Below are positions 7,032-14,422 of a stretch of 17,307 bases of DNA, piece by piece. Under the pieces are notes generated by a model. That model was not told where the DNA came from, did no database searches, and was given only the letters and a program-made list of their open reading frames with translations. Origin of the DNA: DAOUCV01 sp034432095 (GTDB taxonomy: Bacteria; Chloroflexota; Dehalococcoidia; Dehalococcoidales; UBA2162); contig DAOUCV010000027.1 of the NCBI GenBank assembly GCA_034432095.1, positions 1-17,307 of the forward strand, read 5' to 3'. Position 1 is the stretch's first letter. Each line of letters opens with the position of its first letter. Position numbers and translations under genes: made by a program.

Positions 7032-8105
7032 TTACTTCCTCGTCCTTTCTATCGTTCCGCTTCCCACCACCACATCTCCCTGGTAAAAGACTACTGCCTG
7101 CCCTGGAGTAATTGCCATCTGAGGTTCCTTGAACTTTATATAAACTTTGTCTTTGTCCAGGGGTGTTACCGTTGCTTCAGCTTCCGGATGGGCGTACCTT
7201 ATCCTTGCCTTGACCGGGAGCGGTTGCTCCAGCTTTTCTATCGCTATCCAGTTCAGCCCTGAGGCGATAAGCTCATCCTGATATAGTTCTTCCTTGCTGC
7301 CTACGATGATGGCGTTTTCTTCCGGGTCAATTTCTATAACATATAGCGGCTCTTTGGCTGATATGCCCAGCCCTTTACGCTGACCGATGGTGTAGAAGCT
7401 AATTCCCCGGTGCTCTCCCAGGACGTTCCCCTGCTTATCCTTTATTGGGCCCGGTGGTGCCGTCCCGACAATGGAGCGGTAACCCCCGGCGATGAAGTCC
7501 TGACTCTCTGGCTTATTATTTACCGTCAATCCAAAGTCGGCAGCCATCTTTCTTATCTCGCCCTTGGTATAGTCGCCGACGGGGAAGAGCGAGCCTCCAA
7601 GCTGTTCCTGCGAAAGAGAGGAGATAAAATACGACTGGTCTTTGCTTAAGTCTCTTGCCTTTTTGAGCAGGTAGCGGTGTCTCTCTTTATCATATTCTAT
7701 CCGGGCGTAGTGACCGGTGGCAAAATAGTCAAATTCGATGCCGCTATCTCGGGCCTTTCTGAGCAGGGCATCAAACTTAATCTTGCGATTACACCGGAGA
7801 CACGGACCGGGAGTTCTGCCCGAAAGATATTCGTGGCAGAAATAGTCCAGGACTTCGGACCTGTATTCCTGTCTCAGGTCAAGAGTGTAGAAGGGGATGC
7901 CCAGGATTTGGGATACCTTTCGGGCGTCCTCAATATCCTCTTCCTCGCCCGGTCCGCAGCAGCCATGGCGTCTTCCTTCCCCGGGTAAAACTTTCCCCTC
8001 CCATACCCTCATAGTTATGCCGCTGACCTGGTAGCCCTGCTCTTTAAGGAGAGCGGCAGCTACCGACGAGTCCACCCCACCACTCATGGCTACTACCACT
8101 TTCAC
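7032..8105 (-). CDS. mnmA: tRNA 2-thiouridylase MnmA, atypical cysteine pattern
   Basis: MnmA adenylates and thiolates U34 of tRNA-Lys, -Glu and -Gln, using sulfur from a cysteine desulfurase chain. The 357-residue protein has the PP-loop SGGVDSS (8-14), the substrate-binding block GPCLRCNRKIKFD (100-112) and FYTIGQRKGLG. The first catalytic region has a CXXC (C102, C105), where E. coli has DXXC. The second catalytic cysteine, normally in ..SQEICFV or STGICFIG, is absent: residues 199-208 read PESQDFIAGG. The reading on the DNA is unambiguous. The thiolation chemistry may therefore differ, for example through an Fe-S cluster or another thiol. It lies 12 bases after thi4 and 2 before fdhD. Confidence 0.94.
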   Translation of the reverse strand: MKVVVAMSGGVDSSVAAALLKEQGYQVSGITMRVWEGKVLPGEGRRHGCCGPGEEEDIEDARKVSQILGIPFYTLDLRQEYRSEVLDYFCHEYLSGRTPGPCLRCNRKIKFDALLRKARDSGIEFDYFATGHYARIEYDKERHRYLLKKARDLSKDQSYFISSLSQEQLGGSLFPVGDYTKGEIRKMAADFGLTVNNKPESQDFIAGGYRSIVGTAPPGPIKDKQGNVLGEHRGISFYTIGQRKGLGISAKEPLYVIEIDPEENAIIVGSKEELYQDELIASGLNWIAIEKLEQPLPVKARIRYAHPEAEATVTPLDKDKVYIKFKEPQMAITPGQAVVFYQGDVVVGSGTIERTRK

Positions 8106-8117
8106 TGTAGTTCGTCC

Positions 8118-8903
8118 TTACTTCTTTGATAAGATATCCAGGGCTATCTCTGAAGCTCTTTTCCCTGATAAGAGCATGCCGCCAAAGATAGCCCCCATTC
8201 TGGGGGAGCCGAAGACAGCATTAGCGGCCATGCCAGCAACTATTAGACCGGGATAGACTTCTGTGGTGTTTGCTATTATTTCCTTCTCTCCTATCTCGGC
8301 CCACATGGATTTCTCCCCGATTACCCCTCCCGTTTTTGTTCTTAAATTGGGACCGATTTTGTTGACGACGGTACGGCAAATATCGGCGCCATGTCCAGTG
8401 GCATCTATCACTATTTTCGACCTAATAGTCAACGGGTCGACATGCAGTCCGGCTAGGGAAGTAGCCGTCCAGTTTAGCACCAGACCGGCTATCCTGTCAT
8501 TTTCCCTAATCATCACATCTTCAACGCTGACCAGATTAAATATCTTGGTCCCAGCCTTTATTGCCTTGGAGCAGATGGTTGAGATAGCCTCCAGAGCATC
8601 GGCAGTATAGTAGCCCTTTTTATACTCTCTGGTGGTGATATTAAACTCATCCAGTATGTTTTTCCCTTCTTCCTGCACCACAATATGGTTGAACATCATC
8701 CCTCCGCCGGGCATGCCGCCACCAACACGGAGCTGCTTTTCAAATATCACGGTTTTCACCCCGCCCGTTGCCAGATAGTAGGCGGCTGTCATGCCGGCTG
8801 GTCCCGCTCCAGCGATAGCAACTTCAACCTCCATCGCCTCCAGGAAGTCTTTCATAAAGCTTTCAGTTATTGCCTTGGATATGGTTATATCGTCAATCTC
8901 CAT
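8118..8903 (-). CDS. thi4: Thiazole synthase Thi4, histidine (sulfide-using) type
   Basis: Thi4 makes the adenylated thiazole precursor of thiamine from NAD and glycine, and sulfur. The 261-residue protein has the FAD/NAD-binding GAGPAGM (32-38), the GGGMPGGGMMF loop (61-71) and IDATGHGAD (166-174). At the position of the suicide cysteine of yeast Thi4 it has H154 in AGLHVDPLTI (151-160). Prokaryotic Thi4 proteins with His here are known to use free sulfide and turn over repeatedly. I chose ATG 8903 because AAGGAGG (8914-8908) precedes it; an in-frame GTG at 8921 lies upstream of that site. It overlaps the desulfurase gene by 11 bases. Together with ThiC it covers both halves of thiamine, with no ThiG needed. 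Confidence 0.95.
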   Translation of the reverse strand: MEIDDITISKAITESFMKDFLEAMEVEVAIAGAGPAGMTAAYYLATGGVKTVIFEKQLRVGGGMPGGGMMFNHIVVQEEGKNILDEFNITTREYKKGYYTADALEAISTICSKAIKAGTKIFNLVSVEDVMIRENDRIAGLVLNWTATSLAGLHVDPLTIRSKIVIDATGHGADICRTVVNKIGPNLRTKTGGVIGEKSMWAEIGEKEIIANTTEVYPGLIVAGMAANAVFGSPRMGAIFGGMLLSGKRASEIALDILSKK

Positions 8904-10089
8904 TTGCCCTCCTTGTAACACTCTTTTTGCGGATTTTCAAAAGGGGAGACATGGCTCTGAGCCTGGCAACAATTCCGGGCAGGACGTCCAGAACTTTCTC
9001 TATCTCCTCTTCGGTAGTCCACCTGCCCAGGGTAAGTCTTAGCGAGCCATGAGCCTGTTCGTGGGGAAGCCCCATTGCCAGAAGCACATGGGACGGCTCA
9101 AGGCTTGATGAGGAGCAGGCAGAACCGGTAGAGGCGCAGATACCCGCAAGGTCAAGGTTCAGCACCATTGATTCGCCTTCTACATACTCAACACTTAGGT
9201 TAACATTGCCGGGTAGCCTTTTTTTGGGGTGCCCATTCAGGCGGACATGGTCAATCCGTTCCAGAAGGCCCTTGATGAGCCAGTCGCGGAGACGGGTGAT
9301 GTGCTCTGCTTCCTGACTCATTTCCTGCCGGGCAAGCTCTGCCGCCTTACCAAAGCCGACAATACCGGGGACATTCTCGGTGCTTGCCCGCCGTCTCTTT
9401 TCCTGCTCACCACCGTGCATAAAGGAGGCCAGTCTGGTACCTTTCCTGACATATAATGCCCCGACTCCCTTGGGGCCGTAGAGCTTGTGGGCAGACATGG
9501 AGAGTAAGTCTACACCAAGCTCATTTACATCCACCGGGATATGCCCTACCGTCTGTACGGCATCGGTATGGAAATAGATTTCCTTTTCTTGGGCAATCCT
9601 GCCTATCTCGGTAATCGGTTCTATGGTGCCCACCTCATTGTTGGCGTGCATCACAGAAATAAGGATAGTCTTATCCGTAATAGCCCTTTTGACATCATCA
9701 GGGTCAACCAGCCCGTACTCATCTACAGGTAAATAGGTCACATTGAAGCCCCTTGTCTCCAGGAACTTACATGTCTCCAATACCGCGTGATGCTCGATGG
9801 TGCTGGTGATGATGTGGTTCCCCTTGGGTTCGTTGGCGCAGGCTATACCCTTGATAGCAAAATTATCGGCTTCAGTCCCGCCGCTGGTAAAGACGATTTC
9901 TTCACCCCAGGCACCAATGAGGTCGGCAACTTTAGTTCTTGCCTCTTCTATTGCCCCCTTTGCCTCCTGCCCGTAAGAATAGACGCTTGAAGGGTTGCCG
10001 AAGGCATCTGTGAAATAGGGTAGCATTGCCTCCACTACCTCGGGATGTGTCGGTGTGGTGGCGGCATAGTCAAGGTATATTCTTCTCAT
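8893..10089 (-). CDS. Cysteine desulfurase, NifS/IscS family
   Basis: A PLP enzyme that removes sulfur from cysteine, and selenium from selenocysteine, and holds it as a persulfide or perselenide. The 398-residue protein starts YLDYAATTP, has the PLP lysine K202 in SAHKLYGPKG, and the mobile active-site cysteine C325 in STGSACSSSS, the long-loop group I pattern of NifS/IscS. No iscU, iscA or iscR adjoins it. Instead it lies between selD (39-base gap) and thi4 (11-base overlap), so supply of S to MnmA, FdhD and NadA, and of Se to SelD, is a plausible job. GAGGAAG lies before the ATG. Whether it is IscS or NifS sensu stricto cannot be settled here. Confidence 0.95.
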   Translation of the reverse strand: MRRIYLDYAATTPTHPEVVEAMLPYFTDAFGNPSSVYSYGQEAKGAIEEARTKVADLIGAWGEEIVFTSGGTEADNFAIKGIACANEPKGNHIITSTIEHHAVLETCKFLETRGFNVTYLPVDEYGLVDPDDVKRAITDKTILISVMHANNEVGTIEPITEIGRIAQEKEIYFHTDAVQTVGHIPVDVNELGVDLLSMSAHKLYGPKGVGALYVRKGTRLASFMHGGEQEKRRRASTENVPGIVGFGKAAELARQEMSQEAEHITRLRDWLIKGLLERIDHVRLNGHPKKRLPGNVNLSVEYVEGESMVLNLDLAGICASTGSACSSSSLEPSHVLLAMGLPHEQAHGSLRLTLGRWTTEEEIEKVLDVLPGIVARLRAMSPLLKIRKKSVTRRANGD

Positions 10090-10128
10090 TCCGTCTTCCT
10101 CAGTTGGATTTGTCAGAGCGATGGACTA

Positions 10129-11178
10129 TCACCTGACTGTTACCACTCCGCTTGGTTCTCTGACTACCTCGCCAATAATGGCGGCGTCTTCTACACCTGC
10201 TTGGTGCAATCTATCAAGCAGAGATTCCGCCTTCCCGGGTGACAGGGAGATGAGAAGCCCGCCTGATGTTTGAGGGTCATATAGGATGTCCTGTATATGT
10301 GCAGGCACCGCAGGGGTAATTCTTACGCTGGGAGAATAAAATTCTCGGTTGCGGTGTAAGCCAGCCGGACAGAGTCCTTGCTTGGCGAACTCACCCGCCT
10401 CGGGGAAGAAGGGGATGGCAGTAACATCGATGTTGATGCCTACCTGGCTATTCTTGGCTAGCTGGACGGTGTGACCGAGGAAGCCAAAGCCGGTGATATC
10501 AGTGCAGGCATTCACTCCAACCTCCTGCATCAGCTCGGAGGCTTGGTCATTCAATTTTGCCATATACTTTGTAACCTTGGCTATCGTCTTTTTGTTGGCC
10601 ACACCAGCTTTTACGGCGGTGCTTATAATCCCCGTCCCTAATGGCTTGGTAAGGATAAGTTTATCCCTGACCCTGGCGCCGGAATTGGTCACCAGCCGTT
10701 TGGGGTGTATCGTACCGGTGACAGACAGCCCGTACTTCAGTTCGGTATCGTCTATGCTATGCCCACCCACCAGTGCCACCTTAGCCTCAATCATTTTGTC
10801 GATGCCACCTCTGAGGATGTCCTTCAGCACCGAAATATCCACGGATTGTATGGGGAAACACACGAGATTCATCGCGGTCAGTGGCTTACCCCCCATGGCA
10901 TAGACATCGCTCAGAGCGTTGACGACGGCAATCTGACCAAACATGTAGGGGTCGTCAACTATAGGCGTGAAGAAATCGACCGTCTGAATGATAGCCAGAT
11001 TATCCGACAGTTTATAGACGCCGGCATCGTCCCGGGTTTCCATACCCCGAATCACCTTAGGGTCTTTTATTAAGGGCAGGTCACATAGAGCTTTATCCAG
11101 GTCCCCCGGACCCAGTTTGGAAGCTCAACCAGCCCCGCGGACGCTTTCGGTCAGGCGGGGTTCTTTTCTCCTAGTCAT
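10129..11178 (-). CDS. selD: Selenide, water dikinase SelD, itself a selenoprotein (TGA codon 18)
   Basis: SelD makes selenophosphate, the Se donor for tRNA-Sec, from selenide and ATP. A conventional frame gives only 308 residues starting inside the protein. Reading upstream in the same frame restores the N terminus: ATG 11178, after GGAG (11187-11184), and 17 codons to a TGA at 11127-11125, then ASKLGPGDLDKAL. The context GAG-U-ASKLGPGDL matches the Cys/Sec active-site motif of SelD, with the partner lysine K21. The full product is 349 residues with Sec at 18. The ATP-binding AIRS region follows (ETRDDAGVY, QTVDFFTP, VVNALSDVYAMGGKP) and the C-terminal domain has CTDITGFGFLGH and PQTSGGLL. 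A hairpin starts inside the TGA (11126-11088). First gene of the operon. Confidence 0.96.
11088..11126 (-). promoter_or_regulatory. Bacterial SECIS-like hairpin at the selD UGA
   Basis: On the minus strand GAGCTT (11126-11121, starting with the G of the TGA) pairs with AAGCTC (11093-11088). Inside, CCA (11120-11118) can pair with TGG (11099-11097), and GGTCC (11112-11108) pairs with GGACC (11104-11100) around a GGG loop. Position and size, directly at the UGA and about 39 nt long, fit bacterial SECIS elements that recruit SelB. The apical loop differs from the E. coli fdhF type, which has a GU in the loop, so SelB recognition may be lineage-specific. Confidence 0.75.
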
Positions 11179-11225
11179 CGGTTCTCCATTACTAAAGCCG
11201 GGGTTAGTGCCCAGCTTCCTACGGT

Positions 11226-11255
11226 ATTTTAACATTCCCAGCCTTGAGAAAGCAA
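11226..11255 (-). promoter_or_regulatory. Candidate promoter of the selD operon
   Basis: On the minus strand TTGCTT (11255-11250) and TAAAAT (11231-11226) are separated by 18 bp, about 48 bases upstream of the selD ATG. It lies just outside the repeat at 11275. The selA side has a similar AAGG..GGG..TGTTAAAATA stretch. Consensus-based only. Confidence 0.45.
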
Positions 11256-11274
11256 AACCGTTAGATTGTTTATC

Positions 11275-11480
11275 AACCCTATCCCCTTTCATCTCACTTT
11301 TTCAAGAGAAGAGATGCGAAGGGGGGCTAAGAGAGACGAAGCCTCTCTGTCCCTTGGGGTGTTAAAAAGGGATGAAGTCCCTTGGGAAAAACAACGGGGA
11401 GTTTAAGAGGGGCTTATGCCCTTCTTTTAATTCATCTCCCCCTCTCCTTTTAAGGAGAGGGGGATAAGGGGGGTGAGGTT
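11275..11480. repeat. Palindrome-rich intergenic repeat, copy 2 (MITE/REP-like)
   Basis: It starts AACCCTATCCCCTTT and ends AAGGGGGGTGAGGTT, like the copy at 141-384. The 13-bp stem TCCCCCTCTCCTT/AAGGAGAGGGGGA is conserved at 11437-11464. The inner hairpins differ from copy 1, with arms such as GAGGGGC/GCCCTTC near 11407-11426 and AGAGA../..TCTCT near 11331-11349, so the two units look like mosaics of short palindromes between shared ends. It occupies most of the 374-base gap between the divergent selD and selA genes, apparently between their promoters. No TSD is evident. Confidence 0.75.
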
Positions 11481-11506
11481 AATAAAAAATCTCAAACGGG
11501 ACAGCT

Positions 11507-11534
11507 TTGAAGGTAGGTTGGGGTGTGTTAAAAT
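11507..11534 (+). promoter_or_regulatory. Candidate selA promoter
   Basis: TTGAAG (11507-11512) and TAAAAT (11529-11534) with a 16-bp spacer give a start near 11541, leaving a leader of about 12 bases before the selA ATG at 11553. No clear Shine-Dalgarno fits in that leader, so selA may be initiated weakly. Confidence 0.4.
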
Positions 11535-11552
11535 AGAGCCGGGTAATTACTA

Positions 11553-12950
11553 ATGAATAGTGAGTTTCGGTGTCTGCCCAGCGTTGACCGGCTTATCTCT
11601 GAGGAGCGGATTAGAGAGCTTGCCAGAAACTATCCGCATGAGTTACTGGTAAAATTGGTCAGGCAGCAGCTTGAGCGTGAGCGTCTGGCTATCGCTGCCG
11701 GTAATAGGTGTTCTTCTATCGATGAGATGGTAGAATCTATCACTGCTCAACTGCGCTGGTTAGAGAGTCCCAGCCTGCGCCCGGTTATTAACGCCACTGG
11801 TGTGATACTCCATACCAATCTGGGCCGGGCACCTCTCAGCCGGGAAGCGATAGCGGCTATGGATGCGGCAGTTAGGGGCTACTCTAATCTGGAGTTTGAC
11901 CTTGATAGCGGGAGCAGGGGCTCCCGTCAGGTTCATATCGAGCCGATTCTATGCCAGCTGAGCGGGGCGGAGGCGGCACTGGTGGTAAATAATAATGCCT
12001 CCGCGGTGTTACTGGGGCTTACTGCCCTAGCCAGGAGAAAGGAAGTGATTGTCTCCCGGGGTCAGGCGGTGGAGATTGGTGACAGCTTTCGTATCCCCGA
12101 TGTAATGCGCCAGAGCGGGGCGAAGCTGGTGGAAGTAGGAACGACAAACCGCACCTATATCAGTGATTATGAACAGGCGATTACCCCGCGCACCGCTGCA
12201 TTGATGCGGGTTCATTCCAGTAATTTCCAGGTGGTAGGGTTTACCCATTCGGTCTCTATTGAAGAACTTGTTGCTCTTGGTCAGCGGTATAGCCTGCCGG
12301 TTCTTGATGACCTGGGTAGTGGCTGTTTCCTGGACACGACGTCTTTTGGTCTCGCTCCGGAACCTATGGTGCAACACAGCGTGGCAATTGGTGTTGGGCT
12401 GGCATTCTTCTCGGGAGATAAACTGTTAGGTGGTCCACAAGCCGGGATTATCGTGGGTAAGAAGCAGCTTATTGACAGGTTAAGGAAGCACCCGTTAGCC
12501 AGGGCGGTACGAATTGATAAGGTGAGATTAGCTGGTCTGGCTGTTACTTTGCTCCACTACTTAAAAGGTGAAGCCTTAAGGAAAATCCCGGTGTGGCGGA
12601 TGATTTCGGCACCACTGGAGGAGATTGAGGGAAGAGCCAGAACCTGGGCTGAAGCCCTCGGTGACCTAGCCCAGGTGACAGAAGGGGAGAGCATGATTGG
12701 GGGCGGTAGCCTGCCGGGGAGCACTCTGCCGACCAGGCTGGTGGCTATTAGTGGAGGTGGGAGGCGGAAAGGTCATAATATTGTGCCGGCGCTGGCTCGT
12801 AGATTACGGAGAAACGAGAAATGTCCAATTATTGGTCGCATCAGCGATGATGCTCTGCTCCTCGACCCACGCTCTGTCCTACCTGAAGAAGACCCGATTG
12901 TACTTGAGGCTCTACGGGATTTATCGGTTGATCGAGACTCTTATCGTTAG
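11553..12950 (+). CDS. selA: L-seryl-tRNA(Sec) selenium transferase SelA
   Basis: SelA converts seryl-tRNA-Sec to selenocysteyl-tRNA-Sec using selenophosphate from SelD. The 465-residue PLP protein has the N-terminal tRNA-binding domain (LPSVDRLI to about 70), INATGVILHTNLGRAPLS (79-96), the FDLDSGSRGSR block (115-125), LDDLGSG (251-257) and the PLP lysine K290 in FSGDKLLGGPQAG, corresponding to K295 of E. coli. It is divergent from the selD operon. No selB follows; the next gene is convergent, and the two stop codons are directly adjacent at 12950/12951. The start is the first ATG of the frame, although the ribosome site is weak. Confidence 0.97.
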   Translation: MNSEFRCLPSVDRLISEERIRELARNYPHELLVKLVRQQLERERLAIAAGNRCSSIDEMVESITAQLRWLESPSLRPVINATGVILHTNLGRAPLSREAIAAMDAAVRGYSNLEFDLDSGSRGSRQVHIEPILCQLSGAEAALVVNNNASAVLLGLTALARRKEVIVSRGQAVEIGDSFRIPDVMRQSGAKLVEVGTTNRTYISDYEQAITPRTAALMRVHSSNFQVVGFTHSVSIEELVALGQRYSLPVLDDLGSGCFLDTTSFGLAPEPMVQHSVAIGVGLAFFSGDKLLGGPQAGIIVGKKQLIDRLRKHPLARAVRIDKVRLAGLAVTLLHYLKGEALRKIPVWRMISAPLEEIEGRARTWAEALGDLAQVTEGESMIGGGSLPGSTLPTRLVAISGGGRRKGHNIVPALARRLRRNEKCPIIGRISDDALLLDPRSVLPEEDPIVLEALRDLSVDRDSYR

Positions 12951-13397
12951 TTATTTTCTCGAGATGCTGATTAGACCGTATCCTGTGGCACCCAGAGCGA
13001 CACCCGTAAGGAGCATGAAGGTGCCGGTTGCCTTTACTACATTGAAAATGCCAAAGGATGCTACTGCCAGGTACAGGTAAGTCTCAAGAGTGAGGGCTTG
13101 ACCATATGACAACTGTTTGGGGTCGGTAGGATTAAAACGGCCTCCACCCAATAGGTCTCCGTAGGTTGGTGCTATCCCGTGACGGTGTTCCCTAATCGTG
13201 TCAGCGGCAAGCTGGGCTTCCTCGGCAGTGTCAACGATGCCCTCTACACCCTCAACGGTTATCTGTTCTTGAGTCATTGCTTTTACCAGGAATGCTTCTT
13301 TGGCGAATCCTTGCTGAATGAATGCGGCACCCATAGCCAGAGCTATTACTGCCAGTATGCTGATAATTATGCCTAAATTCTGAAATCTGGTTTTCAT
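12951..13397 (-). CDS. Small membrane protein of unknown function
   Basis: I do not recognise the family. ATG 13397 is chosen because AAGGAGGGAGAG precedes it directly; an upstream extension in the open frame lacks a ribosome site. The 148-residue product has an N-terminal hydrophobic segment (about 8-30, possibly an uncleaved signal or a transmembrane helix), a charged middle with no Cys, and two further hydrophobic segments (about 100-117 and 121-141) before a short basic tail ISRK. The middle portion (TQEQITVEGVEGIVDTAEEAQLAADTI) would lie outside the cytoplasm in a simple topology. Its stop abuts the selA stop on the other strand. The zinc-ribbon gene upstream ends 118 bases before its ATG. 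Confidence 0.75.
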   Translation of the reverse strand: MKTRFQNLGIIISILAVIALAMGAAFIQQGFAKEAFLVKAMTQEQITVEGVEGIVDTAEEAQLAADTIREHRHGIAPTYGDLLGGGRFNPTDPKQLSYGQALTLETYLYLAVASFGIFNVVKATGTFMLLTGVALGATGYGLISISRK

Positions 13398-13514
13398 CTC
13401 TCCCTCCTTTAATGTTTCTTGCCTTGAGTATAGCAAATCGGAGAGAGAGCGAATGTAACTTTGGTCACATAGTTGGGTATTGGTCGGAGTGTTAGGCAAT
13501 AATACTATCAAAGG

Positions 13515-13706
13515 CTACTGATAATGTTTCCGTATCAATAGTCTATCGACTTCCTCTTTGGTAAGAGGCTCGTAAGACTTCACTTCGCCGTCTTCAATGG
13601 TAATATTGAAGGTCTCTCTACACTTCATGCACCGAAAGGGCCCTTTATATGCCGACAGAGAGAAATAGCTCTCGGTTTTGCACTTGGGGCAGACAACATA
13701 GGGCAT
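13515..13706 (-). CDS. Small zinc-ribbon protein
   Basis: A 63-residue protein with two CXXC knuckles (C6/C9 and C26/C29) spaced like a rubredoxin-type or MJ0042-like zinc ribbon, followed by an acidic tail (DGEVKSYEPLTKEEVDRLL). GGGAGGA lies 6 bases before the ATG, so it is very likely translated. It could bind nucleic acid or another protein. It lies in tandem with the membrane protein gene downstream. No specific function can be given. Confidence 0.75.
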   Translation of the reverse strand: MPYVVCPKCKTESYFSLSAYKGPFRCMKCRETFNITIEDGEVKSYEPLTKEEVDRLLIRKHYQ

Positions 13707-13962
13707 AGCAATTCCTCCCTTTCTAGTATCTTACCCGTAAGAGATTTTGCGGTTCTTTTTAGTAAATCCTATTTTTGAAATCTTCGCCAGACCATTAGGA
13801 TTTGAGCCTGTTAAGACGAGAGGTAACGGTCAGATTATATAGGGGTGAACCCGCCCGCAAGGTCAATTAAAGAGGTGACGAGTCACGGCTTGTATGATTA
13901 ACTCGCCACCTCTTGACCAAGAGCCGGGGAACCCGGGACTGGTACACTCAGTTATCTTTTTA
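13707..13962. other. 256-base intergenic stretch with a long dyad
   Basis: No gene is visible. The main structure is an interrupted inverted repeat at 13861-13918: GGTC (13861-13864), then AAGAGGTG-a-CGAGT (13870-13883), a 17-base loop, ACTCG-c-CACCTCTT (13901-13914) and GACC (13915-13918). A short GC hairpin CCGGG/CCCGG follows at 13924-13935. Neither has a T tract in the direction that would make a good intrinsic terminator. It may be an unrecognised RNA structure or a small palindromic repeat. Confidence 0.45.
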
Positions 13963-14331
13963 CTATCGCGGTCTTTCCAGCAGTGCCTTTCGGACCTTCT
14001 CATCTATCGTGTCCTCGGTCGCTTTCTTGACGGTGATCTTTAACTCTTGCTTCAGTGAGGCTAGCTCTTCCTCGTAGAAACGCTCATACATTTTTCTGCC
14101 TCGGTCCCATCCCGCAAGCTAGACCATAGCCAATCCAGCGACCGCAGCTATACCTACAATCTCAATTCTAATTCCTTGAGATGTTAGTATCATAACAATA
14201 ATTAGAACGGCGAAGGCGAACACGGCAATATCAAGGTCCCACCTTGCCGCATTGGCTCTTTCCTTTGCCTTCCGCCCAGCTATTTTTAGTATTTGCAGGA
14301 AAACTTGCTCGGGGATTTCCTGTTCATCCAT
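13963..14331 (-). pseudogene. Small membrane protein interrupted by an in-frame TAG
   Basis: The first frame (14331-14119) encodes 70 residues: an acidic, soluble N-terminal part and two hydrophobic stretches (about 28-45 and 50-70), ending GLAMV at a TAG. The same frame continues without a gap after the TAG for 51 codons (LAGWDRGRKMYERFYEEELASLKQ, then KVRKALLERPR) to a second TAG at 13965-13963. The continuation looks like the basic end of a membrane helix followed by a charged amphipathic tail, so a 122-residue ancestral protein is likely, with codon 71 changed to amber (for example from TGG or CAG). The tail could also be expressed from ATG 14085. I do not recognise the family. No ribosome site is strong (AGGAAG precedes the ATG). 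Confidence 0.6.
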
Positions 14332-14422
14332 AGGCTTCCTGTATTTTTATCCCCAATTTCCAGTTTTGGGATAATCATAATACTGAATATGTCGGTTGTC
14401 AATGTTCTTTCGTAACCTCGCC

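Noticed and set aside
10493..11073. Two plus-strand frames of 136 and 122 codons opposite selD
   Set aside because: selD motifs on the minus strand explain this region, including the Sec extension; the plus frames show no domains.
12697..13080. 127-codon plus-strand frame over the end of selA
   Set aside because: It overlaps selA out of frame and runs into the convergent membrane protein gene; no ribosome site or motif.
13398..13511. 38-residue N-terminal extension of the membrane protein
   Set aside because: A strong Shine-Dalgarno sits immediately before ATG 13397, and the extension has no ribosome site of its own.
14119..14121. TAG read as pyrrolysine
   Set aside because: No pyl genes are in the window and a simple nonsense mutation at the end of a helix suffices.
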